DNA from: Prevotellaceae bacterium UBA4361
GTDB lineage: Bacteria; Bacteroidota; Bacteroidia; Bacteroidales; Bacteroidaceae
DNA length: 64,000 bases
Assembly (NCBI GenBank): GCA_002393575.1
Contig: DGSN01000077.1
Span: forward strand, 1 to 64,000
Reading direction: 5' to 3'
In this document: one piece after another, positions 26,488 to 34,233 of the stretch
How the letters are laid out: every line of letters begins with the position of its first letter
Numbering within the stretch: the first letter of the stretch is position 1
The notes under the pieces: model-generated
What the model saw: the letters and a program-made list of their open reading frames with translations, nothing else
The model's database searches: none
Told to the model about the DNA's origin: nothing
Position numbers and translations under genes: made by a program

Positions 26488-29007
26488 ATGAAACCTACAT
26501 CTAAGGTGGGCATTGCCACCATCCTTGCATTCAACAGTATCTGCATCTTTGCACAGACATCCGACTTCACACAAAACATCGATGCATACGGCAATTATTT
26601 CATCCAGGACTTTGAGGATGCAAGCACCTACCCTCTCACCCAATCCACAGAAGAACAGCATTTCATCGTAGAGGGTCAAGGCGAATGGCTCTACAAAGGC
26701 ACTTACCAATCCACCAACACAAACTACAATGTGAATGGTTCGACGGCAAACCTGCGTCTTCCCAAGAATGGCAGTTATTACGTCGTCACCCCCATTCTCC
26801 TCAACGGCGTAGCTTCGGTGAGTTTCTATCTCGGAAGGGCAACAGTCACCCTTTGGACATCAACTGACGGAGGCAACACCTGGCAGAATGCAGGTACGGC
26901 AAGTGCCAAGGGAGCAGTTAACACCATTCAGATTCAGAGCCAAGAAGTGAATCGCATCAAAATCTCCAATGAAGCATCAAAAGATGCCGACATTGACAAC
27001 CTTTGCGTGACAGCGCAGGCATTCGGCACACCCGCTACGGTGCAAACCGATTCCGCTTACCACATCACCCACAATTCTGCCACCCTCAGCGGAACCATTC
27101 TCGATGCAGGTTCGCAAACAATCATCGATTGCGGCATACTTTGGAGCACCACTAACGAACAGCCATCCCTGTCGGACAAGATGGCAAAGAGCGAACGAAC
27201 CGACCTCCAGCACTTCGAAGTGCAGCTCACACGACTGCGTGCCTCCCAAACCATCTATTACCGAGCATTCGCACATTCCTCAGCAGGCTACGCATACGGA
27301 GAAGCAAAGCAATTAACAACAAAAGAAAAAGCCAACGACGATGATGACGACAGCGAGACAGACATCATCGGCCGAGCAATATGGTGTTCCCCCGATGGAG
27401 ATGACGCAACAGCTGACGGCACTTCCGAACATCCCTTCTTCGACCTTCAGAACGCCATCGACATGGCAGAACCAGGCGACCGCATCTGGATGAAAGCAGG
27501 AACATACCTTTACGACAAGCGCATCAACATCGACGACAAGAACGGCACCGACGACGCACCCATCCAGTTCTTTGCATACGGAGGCAGAGCCATTCTCGAT
27601 TTCTCCGCACAGCCCTACCACAAGCATTCCGACAACCCATACCAAGGCGTGAGGCTCACCAGCAGCTATTGGCACTTCTACCGCATCGACATCTGCCATG
27701 CCTCCGACAACGGTATGCTCATCGAGCGCAACAAGCCCACTGGAGGCTCATCCTCCGACATCAACGCACGCACACAAGATGCACACGACAACATCATCGA
27801 GCAATGCAATTTCTACAAGAACGGAGACACAGGACTGCAAATCAAGAACTTAGGTTCATACAACTACATCATCAACTGCGACGCATACGAAAACGCAGAC
27901 GAAGACGACGGAGACGCCGACGGATTCGCACCAAAAATCTCCGTAGGCGATGGAAACTACTTCTTCGGTTGCCGAGCATGGCACAATTCCGACGACGGAT
28001 ACGACGTGTTCTTCAAGAAAGACGGAGGGTTCGAAGACAACAAAACCATCATCATGGAATACTGCCTCGCATACCAGAACGGCATCATCAACGGCAAAGC
28101 CACAAACGGCAACGGCAACGGATTCAAGATGGGAAGCGACCAAGGACGCATGAACTGCATCCTCAACCGTTGCCTTGCCGTGGAAAACCTGAACAAGGGA
28201 TTCGACCAGAACCACAATTCAGGCGACATCATCATGAACAACTGCACAGGAGTGGGGCAAACCCGATTCGGAGGAAAGTCCTACAGCTACCGCATCTATG
28301 AAGAACTCGCAAGCGGCTCCATCTGCGAAATCAGAAACAGCATAGCCATCAACGACCGCATCAAGACAGGCGACGACGGCAAAAAAGGAGAATGGGGACG
28401 CTTCGAACTAAGCGTAGCCAGCAAAGAAGAGCACAACGACTGGGAATGCGCACCATCCAACTTCATCGACATGGAACATTCCCAACAGCTCATCCAGCCG
28501 CGACAAGCCGACGGCACCCTTCCCGAAATCGACTTCGCACACATTTCCACCACAGCAGGAAAAGCACTCATCGACACAGGAGTGAAAATCGAAGCCGACG
28601 ACAGCAAATACGCCACCGCATCCATCACCATTCCAGCCATCGAATACACAGGCGATGCACCCGACTTAGGAGCATACGAATCAGGATTCCAGCTCACAGA
28701 CGCAACCCTCCCCGTAGAACTGACACACACGCCAAGCACCCAAGAGTCAGCCATACAGCCAGTGGGAGCAGAAAAAAGCAAGCACATCAGCATCAAAAAG
28801 ACAAAAAGCAATGCCATCATCATAGCACTAAAAGAAGGAAAAGCAAGCGACACCCATACCCTCCGCCTCCTTTCAGCAGACGGAAAACACATCATCACCC
28901 GTCAATTCCACCAAGCAACCATCGTCAACACACAGCAAACGACAGGAACCATCATCATTCAAGTGGAAGGAAAAAGCATGAAAGAAAGCGTGAAAGTCAA
29001 ACTTTAG
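26488..29007 (+). CDS. Secreted PL9-like pectate lyase
   Basis: 839 residues with a signal peptide (residues 1-22, ending FAQ). Residues about 25-170 are a jelly-roll-like domain, about 180-275 an Fn3-like domain (TLSGTILDAGSQTIIDCGI). The right-handed beta-helix starts near 290 (CSPDGDDATADGTSEHPFFD) and has repeated Asn-ladder coils. DADGFAPK (about 476-483) with Lys483 as the likely base, and CRAWHNSDDGYDVF as the calcium region, are the PL9 hallmarks. The enzyme would cut polygalacturonate by beta-elimination outside the cell. The C-terminal 80 residues look like a type IX secretion sorting domain or its remnant. It stands alone, without SusCD neighbours. Confidence 0.88.
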   Translation: MKPTSKVGIATILAFNSICIFAQTSDFTQNIDAYGNYFIQDFEDASTYPLTQSTEEQHFIVEGQGEWLYKGTYQSTNTNYNVNGSTANLRLPKNGSYYVVTPILLNGVASVSFYLGRATVTLWTSTDGGNTWQNAGTASAKGAVNTIQIQSQEVNRIKISNEASKDADIDNLCVTAQAFGTPATVQTDSAYHITHNSATLSGTILDAGSQTIIDCGILWSTTNEQPSLSDKMAKSERTDLQHFEVQLTRLRASQTIYYRAFAHSSAGYAYGEAKQLTTKEKANDDDDDSETDIIGRAIWCSPDGDDATADGTSEHPFFDLQNAIDMAEPGDRIWMKAGTYLYDKRINIDDKNGTDDAPIQFFAYGGRAILDFSAQPYHKHSDNPYQGVRLTSSYWHFYRIDICHASDNGMLIERNKPTGGSSSDINARTQDAHDNIIEQCNFYKNGDTGLQIKNLGSYNYIINCDAYENADEDDGDADGFAPKISVGDGNYFFGCRAWHNSDDGYDVFFKKDGGFEDNKTIIMEYCLAYQNGIINGKATNGNGNGFKMGSDQGRMNCILNRCLAVENLNKGFDQNHNSGDIIMNNCTGVGQTRFGGKSYSYRIYEELASGSICEIRNSIAINDRIKTGDDGKKGEWGRFELSVASKEEHNDWECAPSNFIDMEHSQQLIQPRQADGTLPEIDFAHISTTAGKALIDTGVKIEADDSKYATASITIPAIEYTGDAPDLGAYESGFQLTDATLPVELTHTPSTQESAIQPVGAEKSKHISIKKTKSNAIIIALKEGKASDTHTLRLLSADGKHIITRQFHQATIVNTQQTTGTIIIQVEGKSMKESVKVKL

Positions 29008-29014
29008 GAACAAT

Positions 29015-29166
29015 AAAAGACCCACCCCAGCCCTAGCCCCCTCCAGCTCCCCCAAGGGGGAGAGAATAGCCATCCGGACGGCTACTCCTCCCCTTGGGGA
29101 GGTTGGGAGGGGCTGGGTATCTACTCCCTCCCTCACAGGGAGGGCTGGGGTGGGTCTTGGGGAGGG
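29015..29166. repeat. GC-rich palindromic element with GCCATCCGGACGGC core
   Basis: GACCCACCCCAGCCC (left) pairs with GGGCTGGGGTGGGTC (right end), the arms CCCCCAAGGGGGAG and CTCCTCCCCTTGGGGAGG are hairpins, and the perfect core GCCATCCGGACGGC is at 29069-29082. CTCCCTCCCTCACAGGGAGG adds a fourth hairpin. Its right end overlaps the 3' end of the next gene on the minus strand. Confidence 0.85.
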
Positions 29167-29867
29167 TCTTTAAGATACGTGTCATTGTACCACGCAAGGA
29201 AAGACTCAGGAGAGACGACATCGTACTTGGCAGAAACAATCAGCGTGAAGAGAAGGCAGATGAGAGAGCGAGGATGCCCGTGCTCATCGCAGAACCTCGA
29301 AAGCCATTGCATCATCGCAGGAACCTCCCGTTTCCCATTAGCAGGATTCACCCGCTTCTCACGCAACATCTTCGTCAGCAACAAATGATTATACTGGCTT
29401 TCGCTGATGAGAGACACCCAGTAACGCTCCGTGTGCCACAACACCCTTCGTTCATCCGTCAAAGGAAAAGGATTCTCACGCTCCCCGCGGAAGTACAAGC
29501 AATGCCCCATGAGCCTCGGAGCATGAGCATCCCATTGGCGTTCACGCAGCGTCTTCGACCCGCCCTGGTATTCAGACCGATACCAAGACTTGAAACCCGA
29601 AATAGAGAAAAACCTCCCCACCGTCGAACGATGGTAGCAGCAGAAGAGAAACGCCTTCAGAGAAAGAGGCGTGCCATCATCCTCCTCAAACAGCTCAAGA
29701 TTCCGATTGCAATAGACCACATAGCATTCATTCAGCTCAGGAGCATTCGCCAGCGTTTTCTCAACCCATTCCCGCTCATAGTCCCAGAACTCCCTGTTCT
29801 TCCCATCAGGACAATCCCCTTCACCCTCATAATAGCGGCAATCCAAGTACAAATTAGCGTGAAACAT
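29133..29867 (-). CDS. Hypothetical protein with repeat-encoded C-terminus
   Basis: 244 residues from the ATG at 29867 (MFHANLYLDCRYYEGEGDCP). An upstream in-frame ATG at 29993 would add 42 residues coded by intergenic repeats (YGYGYRYGW), so I reject it. Visible features: Cys-rich start (CRYYEGEGDC), a WHTERYWVSLISESQYNHLL segment and FLFCCYHRSTVGRFF. I do not recognise a family. The last 12 residues, KDPPQDPPQPSL, and the stop codon are encoded by the GGGTCTTGGGGAGGG / CCCTCCCT repeat that overlaps the gene end. Real coding is likely because the frame is conserved in composition over 230 residues without repeats, but expression is unproven. Confidence 0.6.
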   Translation of the reverse strand: MFHANLYLDCRYYEGEGDCPDGKNREFWDYEREWVEKTLANAPELNECYVVYCNRNLELFEEDDGTPLSLKAFLFCCYHRSTVGRFFSISGFKSWYRSEYQGGSKTLRERQWDAHAPRLMGHCLYFRGERENPFPLTDERRVLWHTERYWVSLISESQYNHLLLTKMLREKRVNPANGKREVPAMMQWLSRFCDEHGHPRSLICLLFTLIVSAKYDVVSPESFLAWYNDTYLKDPPQDPPQPSL

Positions 29868-30143
29868 GAAAACAAGTACAAGGTACAATTTACAAAATAC
29901 AATCAGGGATTTAAAGGATTTTTTTAGGATTATTAGAGAGCTAAAAATTAAAAAATTCCAACCATAACGATAACCATAACCATAACTATCCATCCGGACG
30001 GCGGTTAAGGTTAAGGTTAGGGTTAAGGTTCACTTTTAATTTTTAACTTACCAAGTAGTTCCTTGACCTTTGTACATTACTAAGTCTTACTGAGAATCCT
30101 TAAAATCCTTTAAATCCCTGACTTTAATATATAGGTTTTTCAC
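29868..30143. repeat. Composite repeat region with telomere-like palindrome, copy 1
   Basis: Order: AAGTACAAGGTACAATTTAC (29873-29892), AGGGATTTAAAGGATTTTTT, then a palindrome with left arm AACCATAACGATAACCATAA (from 29960), core CCATCCGGACGG (29990-30001) and right arm GGTTAAGGTTAAGGTTAGGG (from 30003). It is followed by TTTTAATTTTTAACTTACC, CCTTGACCTTTGTAC, and two copies of CTTACTGAGAATCCTTAAAA (30087-30106 and 30142-30161). Confidence 0.8.
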
Positions 30144-30866
30144 TTACTGAGAATCCTTAAAATCCTTAGAATCCCTGACCTCCTTGACAGGGAACTTCTG
30201 CAAGTTGCGCATCTGCCGAAGAATCCACGACTGGCGGCGATACATGAAAGAAGAAGGATGAGCACTGTCATACCTCAGAGGATTAGGAAGCGAAGCAGCA
30301 ATCAGCGCACACTGGCTCCTGCTCAGCACACGCGCAGAACACCCGAAATGCTCGCGGGCAACAGCCTCCGCACCATAAATGCCGTCACCCATCTCAATCG
30401 TGTTCAGATAAACCTCCATAATCCTGTGCTTGTCCCAACACACCTCGATGAGAACAGTGAAATAAGCCTCCAAGCCCTTGCGCAGCCACGAAGCATCAGG
30501 CCAGAGAAACAAGTTCTTAGCCGTCTGCTGCGAAATCGTGCTCGCACCGCGCCGCCTGCCACCACGCTCCGCCTCCATCCGCGCATTCCTGATTTCCTCC
30601 AAGTCGAAACCACTATGCTCGAAGAAACGCTGGTCCTCACTCGCCCAAACCGCAAGAGGCAAATCAGGCGAAATACTGTCCAGAGGCACCCAGCAGTGCT
30701 TCAGCCGCATTTGCTCACCCCGTTTCACCTGCTCGAACAGCCTGATCAACATCAGCGGACTGCAAGGCACAGGCAAATACCTGAAAGCAACCACAGCCCC
30801 AATGCTCGAACCAAAAAACAAGATGAGCAACCAACGGAAAAAAGACACTATTTTTTTGAGCATCAC
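30144..30866 (-). CDS. mtgA: Monofunctional peptidoglycan glycosyltransferase
   Basis: 240 residues. One N-terminal membrane helix (FRWLLILFFGSSIGAVVAFR, about 10-29), then the GT51 domain with WASEDQRFFEHSGFD (catalytic Glu, about residues 74-88), RRGASTISQQTAKNLFLWP and a second Glu in VYLNTIEMGDGIYGAEA. It polymerises lipid II into glycan strands at the outer face of the inner membrane. The C-terminal residues VRDSKDFKDSQ and the stop codon are encoded by the AATCCTTAAAATCCTTAGAATCC repeat, so the tail is repeat-derived. Telomere-like palindromes lie on both sides of the gene. Confidence 0.93.
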   Translation of the reverse strand: MMLKKIVSFFRWLLILFFGSSIGAVVAFRYLPVPCSPLMLIRLFEQVKRGEQMRLKHCWVPLDSISPDLPLAVWASEDQRFFEHSGFDLEEIRNARMEAERGGRRRGASTISQQTAKNLFLWPDASWLRKGLEAYFTVLIEVCWDKHRIMEVYLNTIEMGDGIYGAEAVAREHFGCSARVLSRSQCALIAASLPNPLRYDSAHPSSFMYRRQSWILRQMRNLQKFPVKEVRDSKDFKDSQ

Positions 30867-30962
30867 TCAAAATCCAACCATAACGATAACCTTAACCTTA
30901 ACTTTCCATCCGGACGGAAGTTAAGGTTAAGGTTAGGGTTAAGGTTGGGATATTTAACTTTC
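30867..30962. repeat. Telomere-like palindrome, copy 2
   Basis: Left arm AACCATAACGATAACCTTAA (from 30876), core CCATCCGGACGG (30906-30917), right arm AAGTTAAGGTTAAGGTTAGG and on to 30948. It fills the 96 bp between the 5' end of mtgA and the 3' end of the OmpA lipoprotein gene, and resembles copy 1 at 29960-30031. Confidence 0.82.
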
Positions 30963-31682
30963 CTACTGAAGCGTACCAGCATTGGCAGCGTTAATCATCG
31001 CCTCCGAAGCATAGAGGTACACCTCCACGCGGCGGTTCTCAGCCTTGCCAGCAGCAGTGCTGTTGTCAGCAACAGGATTGCTCTCGCCAAGACCCTCCAC
31101 CGACTTGATCTGCGAACTCGACACGCCCTGGCTCAAGAGATAAGAGCTCACAGCAGAAGCACGCTCATACGACAGCTGCTGGTTCTTCGCAGCGCTCTGC
31201 TCAGCCGTACTGTTCCTCCAGCCGGCATTGTCAGTATAGCCCTGGATAGCCACGTCGCAGTCCGTGTAAACCTTCAGCACATTGTTAGCAAACTGGGAGA
31301 GGTTCGTCTTCGCAGTGCTCGAAAGCGCACTCTTGCCCGTCTGGAACAAAATGCCCGAATCGAACGTCACCTTCACAGCGTCCAGCCCGTTCGCATCCTT
31401 CACCGAAGAAACCTCCGCATTAGCCACAGCCGCAGCAGCAGCCTTCGCCTTGTCCATCTTCTTGCCAATCAGCACACCAGCCGTCGTGCCAACAGCCGTG
31501 CCGATAGCAGCGCCAATCAGCGTGCCCTTCGTATTCTTGCCAATCAGATTTCCAACCAAAGCGCCAAGAGCAGCACCGCCGCCAGCACCAATCAGACCAC
31601 CCTTCGTCGTGTTCGAAGTGTTACAACCAGCAAAAAGCACCAGCGCGCTCAGCGCCAATGCGTGAAACCTAAGATTTTTCAT
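30963..31682 (-). CDS. OmpA-family lipoprotein with glycine zipper
   Basis: 239 residues from the ATG at 31682; the signal peptide MKNLRFHALALSALVLFAGC ends in a lipobox Cys20, which decides this start over one 24 codons upstream. Residues about 28-80 form a glycine zipper (GGLIGAGGGAALGALVGNLIG, GTLIGAAIGTAVGTTAG), which packs in a membrane. The C-terminal OmpA domain has the peptidoglycan-binding IQGYTDNAG and the ESNPVADNSTAAGKAENRRV block with its Asp/Arg pair. It probably links the outer membrane to the wall. A -7 box TATCTTTG (CAAAGATA, 31752-31759) gives a leader of about 65 nt. Confidence 0.92.
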   Translation of the reverse strand: MKNLRFHALALSALVLFAGCNTSNTTKGGLIGAGGGAALGALVGNLIGKNTKGTLIGAAIGTAVGTTAGVLIGKKMDKAKAAAAAVANAEVSSVKDANGLDAVKVTFDSGILFQTGKSALSSTAKTNLSQFANNVLKVYTDCDVAIQGYTDNAGWRNSTAEQSAAKNQQLSYERASAVSSYLLSQGVSSSQIKSVEGLGESNPVADNSTAAGKAENRRVEVYLYASEAMINAANAGTLQ

Positions 31683-32179
31683 ACGTTTGTTTTTGTTAAA
31701 AAATTGATAAAATAAAATAAACACACAGACAACGTCCGCGCAAAGTCGCCGCAAAGATATGAAATTTCAACGAAAGGAAAAAACTTAGACAAGTTAAAAA
31801 TTAAAAGTTAAAAATTAAAAAGCCACAATTAAGTACAAAGGACAAAGGACAAGGAACAACTTGGTAATAAAAAATCCCTTAAATCCTTTAAATCCTTGAT
31901 TGAAAAGCCAAAGACCGAATGTTAAAAAATGTATTCAGAATTCGGATGATGTGACTTTGTGACTTTGTGACTTTGTGACTTATTTCTAAAAAAGCTACCA
32001 GCCCCCTCCAGCCCCTCCCAAGGGTGAGGGAGTGAAAAAGTGAAAAACGAAAAGTGAAAAATTCGCAAACAAACCGGAAGGCATTTTTAACTTTCAACTT
32101 TTCACTTTTCACTTTCAAGCCGGACGGCTACTCCTCCCCTTGGGGAGGTTGGGAGGGGCTGGTATCTACTCCCTCCCTC
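31683..32179. other. Gap with promoter and composite repeats, no gene
   Basis: 497 bp. The OmpA promoter is at 31752-31759. From 31795 the gap is repeats: AAAATTAAAAGTTAAAA, AAGTACAAAGGACAAAGG, TCCCTTAAATCCTTTAAATC, four GTGACTTTGTGACTTT units (31950-31980), and the composite GC-rich and GTGAAAA element at 31999-32161. Confidence 0.7.
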
Positions 32180-32215
32180 TCAGGGAGGGCTGGGGTGGGT
32201 CTCTTTTTTCTTGAT
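31999..32215. repeat. Composite palindromic element, copy A (AGCCGGACGGCT core)
   Basis: CAGCCCCCTCCAGCCCCTCC, then AGTGAAAAAGTGAAAAACGA, AATTCGCAAACAAACCGGAA, GGCATTTTTAACTTTCAACT, TTTTCACTTTTCACTTTCAA, core AGCCGGACGGCT (32118-32129), then CTCCTCCCCTTGGGGAGGTT. A near-identical 163-bp copy is at 36541-36703. The right end (32162-32203) matches 29118-29156 and overlaps the 3' end of the next gene. Confidence 0.88.
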
Positions 32216-32401
32216 TCGGTTGTCAATCATGATGTCGATGCCGAAAGCAGAGCCAGCATAGACCAGAGCCTGAGCCGTGAACATCAGCACCGAGTCGGAG
32301 ATTTCGCCCACTGGCGGCATGACGAACCCAGCAATGCTCAGCCCTGTGCCAGCCAGCAACATGAACAATGCGCTGAATATGCGCCAACCATCGGTTTTCA
32401 T
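32180..32401 (-). CDS. Small two-helix membrane protein
   Basis: 73 residues from the ATG at 32401 (MKTDGWRIFSALFMLL). Two membrane helices: residues about 7-24 and 34-52 (MFTAQALVYAGSAFGI region). Upstream in-frame residues would be repeat-encoded, so the shorter start is preferred. The protein ends RIKKKETHPSPP; the last seven residues and the stop lie in the GGGTGGGTCT / CCCTCCCT repeat. I do not recognise a family. Similar short membrane proteins occur near HU-like genes in related genomes, which is inference from general knowledge. Confidence 0.6.
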   Translation of the reverse strand: MKTDGWRIFSALFMLLAGTGLSIAGFVMPPVGEISDSVLMFTAQALVYAGSAFGIDIMIDNRIKKKETHPSPP

Positions 32402-32418
32402 AGATGAAAAAGTTAAAA

Positions 32419-32518
32419 GTGAAAAGCCTAAATTAAGTACAAAGGACAAAGGACAATGTACGGGCTTTGAAATTTGTACTTTGTAAATTGTTCTTTGTAC
32501 TTAATTTAGGCTTTTCAC
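32419..32518. repeat. Long perfect inverted repeat (26-bp arms)
   Basis: GTGAAAAGCCTAAATTAAGT and on to 32444 is exactly complementary to 32493-32518; the 48-nt interior also has ACAAAGGACAA / TTGTTCTTTGT type partial pairs. It fills the gap between the HU-like gene 3' end (32521) and the small membrane gene start (32401). It could act as terminator for HU and is long enough for cruciform extrusion. Confidence 0.9.
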
Positions 32519-32520
32519 TC

Positions 32521-32961
32521 TTACGGCGTTGGAGGCGTAACCTCCTTGAGCTTCGTTTCCGACTCCAAGGTGGTGTTCTCGATTTCCTCCTTGATGCGCT
32601 CCGAAGGGTAGTAGAGCAAGCGGCGGCGATACACGGCGTTTGCACCAGGCACAACCTTCGTGCCGTCGGGCTTCGTGTCACCCTCGCGGTTGAGCGTGGT
32701 CTTTGCGCTGATGCTCACCTTGAGCGTACCGAACTCCTTGATGTAGATGGTGTGTCCGTTGAGCACCATTTCCTCCACCTGCTTGAGGATGCTTCGGAGA
32801 GCGCCCTCCACCGAAGCCTCGCTCATGCCCGAGTCCTTGGCAATGTGGTCCACCAGCTCGTCGTAGCCAATCTTGGTGTAAGTGATGGTCTTGGTGAAAT
32901 AGACCTGTTTGTCCTGAGGCTTGAAATACTGCTGCTGCGCCTTGATAAATACTTTTCCCAT
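32521..32961 (-). CDS. HU-like DNA-binding protein (Bacteroidetes HU-HIG type), copy 1
   Basis: 146 residues, longer than classical HU (90). The HU-type fold is seen in IGYDELVDHIAKDSGMSEAS and the hallmark VLNGHTIYIKEFGTLKVSI (beta-arm base). A basic arm follows (RRRLLYYPSERIKEEI), then an acidic/Pro tail. Members of this Bacteroidetes group bind DNA and may organise the nucleoid; targets are unknown. The start ATG opens MGKVFIKAQQQYF. A second, divergent HU-like gene lies 108 bp upstream on the same strand, likely an old duplication. Confidence 0.88.
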   Translation of the reverse strand: MGKVFIKAQQQYFKPQDKQVYFTKTITYTKIGYDELVDHIAKDSGMSEASVEGALRSILKQVEEMVLNGHTIYIKEFGTLKVSISAKTTLNREGDTKPDGTKVVPGANAVYRRRLLYYPSERIKEEIENTTLESETKLKEVTPPTP

Positions 32962-33069
32962 AGCTGATTTAGGTTTTTGAGTTTGTGAATTGAACGTGAA
33001 GAGTGAAGAGTGAAGCGTGAAGCGATGTCACCGCATGGCATTCTTCATTCCTCATTCTTCATTCTTCAT
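32962..33069. repeat. Repeat gap with GTGAAGAGTGAAG and CATTCTTCATTC words
   Basis: GTGAAGAGTGAAGAGTGAAG words, then GCATGGCATTCTTCATTCCT and CATTCTTCATTCTTCATT. The last word abuts the stop codon of the second HU-like gene. The same GCATGGCATT word appears at 33777-33786. Confidence 0.6.
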
Positions 33070-33468
33070 TTACTGAACTTCCGACTCAGTGACGAAGTTC
33101 ATCTGGTTGTAGAGCAAGTCGCGCACATGCTTCGACACGCGGAAGCCCACCCACTTGCGACGCACGGCAGCACCGCCAGCACCTTCGAGATCCTCGCTGA
33201 CCTTCGCGTGAATCTTGAAATGGATCGTGCCGAGGTCGCCCAGCTGCACCGAGTGGCCGTTGCAGACCAGTTCCTTCACCTGCGTGAAGAGCGAACGATA
33301 GACAGCAGCAATCTGCTCGATGCGGATGCCCGAGTCGTCGCTTGCCATCTTGATGAGCTGCTCGTCGTCGATGACCGTTGCGCGCTTAGGAGACGTGTAG
33401 TAGCGAGTCTTCTTGTCGATGCCGCAAACGCGCTCAGAGATTTTCAGTTTGAAATTTTTCTTTCCCAT
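33070..33468 (-). CDS. HU-like DNA-binding protein (Bacteroidetes HU-HIG type), copy 2
   Basis: 132 residues. IDDEQLIKMASDDSGIRIEQ and VCNGHSVQLGDLGTIHFKIH correspond to the same positions as in the neighbouring copy, with low identity elsewhere. The central arm is KVSEDLEGAGGAAVRRKWVG. It shares the start MGK with the first copy. A -7 box TATATTTG (CAAATATA, 33658-33665) lies about 190 bp upstream; transcription of both HU-like genes from it is plausible. DNA binding is inferred from family. Confidence 0.87.
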   Translation of the reverse strand: MGKKNFKLKISERVCGIDKKTRYYTSPKRATVIDDEQLIKMASDDSGIRIEQIAAVYRSLFTQVKELVCNGHSVQLGDLGTIHFKIHAKVSEDLEGAGGAAVRRKWVGFRVSKHVRDLLYNQMNFVTESEVQ

Positions 33469-33795
33469 AGCTTTTAGGTTTAAGGTTGAAAGTTAAAAAT
33501 TAAAAGTTAAAAGCAATCCAGCTGAGTCGCTTCACGCTTCACGTTTCCACGCTTCACGCTCACCTCCCCAAACGAGTTCGGATGCCTCCCCAAGCGAGAA
33601 CGCTTGCCGTCCCAATCGCCATGTCGAGAAGCCTAAGCCCTCTGGAGGATTGCACTGCAAATATACAACAATTTTTGATAATTGTCAATAGATGGAGGCA
33701 ATTATTTTTGATTTTCGTCAAAAAAAACTTAGTTTTGACGTGAAGCGTGAAGCGAAGAGCGTGAAGCGATAGAGCCGCATGGCATTTTTCACTTT
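33469..33795. other. Gap with repeats and a minus-strand promoter
   Basis: 327 bp without a gene. Repeat words GTTAAAAATTAAAAGTTAAA (33492-33511) and AGTCGCTTCACGCTTCACG (33526-33544); a possible -7 box (CAAATATA, 33658-33665); then ACGTGAAGCGTGAAGCG (33738-33754), GCATGGCA and TTTTTCACTTTTCACTTTTC up to the next stop codon. Confidence 0.6.
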
Positions 33796-33990
33796 TCACT
33801 TTTCACTTTCCCTGAACTCGCTGACCGCCTCCGAGAGCCGTTCGTAGGCTGCTGCCAGTGGTGCTTTCGCTGGCAATGCGCCGTGGGGGTCGATGGCGCA
33901 ATGGCGCATACTTGCGATTATCATACTCAGGTCGTCGAAACTGATGTCTTCGAGATTGAAGCCGTGGGTGTCGGTTTGCTTGATTTTCAT
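33796..33990 (-). CDS. Small conserved-looking protein of unknown function
   Basis: 64 residues, starting MKIKQTDTHGFNLEDISFDD and ending VSEFRESEK. It is amphipathic and probably all-helical, with no motif I recognise. The stop codon is next to a TTCACTTTTCAC repeat. Support for a real gene: normal codon composition and a good promoter, TATCTTTG (CAAAGATA, 34023-34030) with TTTG (CAAA, 34050-34053) spaced 19 bp. It may be the first gene of a leftward unit that includes the two HU-like genes. Confidence 0.55.
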   Translation of the reverse strand: MKIKQTDTHGFNLEDISFDDLSMIIASMRHCAIDPHGALPAKAPLAAAYERLSEAVSEFRESEK

Positions 33991-34022
33991 GTTGATTGCG
34001 TTTTGATGGTAAATTGCTGATA

Positions 34023-34070
34023 CAAAGATAATAAAAGGTTACAAAGTTACAAAGTTACAAAGTTACATCA
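34023..34070 (-). promoter_or_regulatory. Promoter with three ACAAAGTTAC units
   Basis: The -7 box TATCTTTG is at 34023-34030 and the -33 TTTG at 34050-34053 (minus strand). The -33 region lies in three consecutive GTTACAAA units (34038-34066), each of which could supply a TTTG. Confidence 0.55.
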
Positions 34071-34171
34071 CCCGAATTCCGAATACATTTTTTAACATTC
34101 GTTGTGTTGTGTTGTTGTGGTTATGGGGGTAAGGGCGAGTGTTGTGTGATAAAAAATGGGAATCTGGGGGT

Positions 34172-34198
34172 TTTGTTGTGAAAAAAAGCGTACCTTTG
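34172..34198 (+). promoter_or_regulatory. Possible promoter of proS
   Basis: TACCTTTG at 34191-34198 is a full -7 box, with TTTG at 34172-34175 at a rather short spacing of 15 bp. Leader about 30 nt. Confidence 0.5.
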
Positions 34199-34233
34199 CA
34201 GGAAATTAACTGTTTAAACGTATTTAGAAGACA

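Noticed and set aside
27669..29036. Arg/His-rich frames inside the pectate lyase gene
   Set aside because: Off-frame readings of the PL9 gene; no start signals or motifs.
29960..30948. Telomere or linear-replicon end
   Set aside because: The TTAGGG-like units are inside the chromosome, inverted around a core shared with other gaps, and few in number.
30258..31715. A 485-codon plus-strand frame across mtgA and the OmpA lipoprotein gene
   Set aside because: It runs antisense through two well-identified genes and a palindromic repeat; composition is basic and motif-free.
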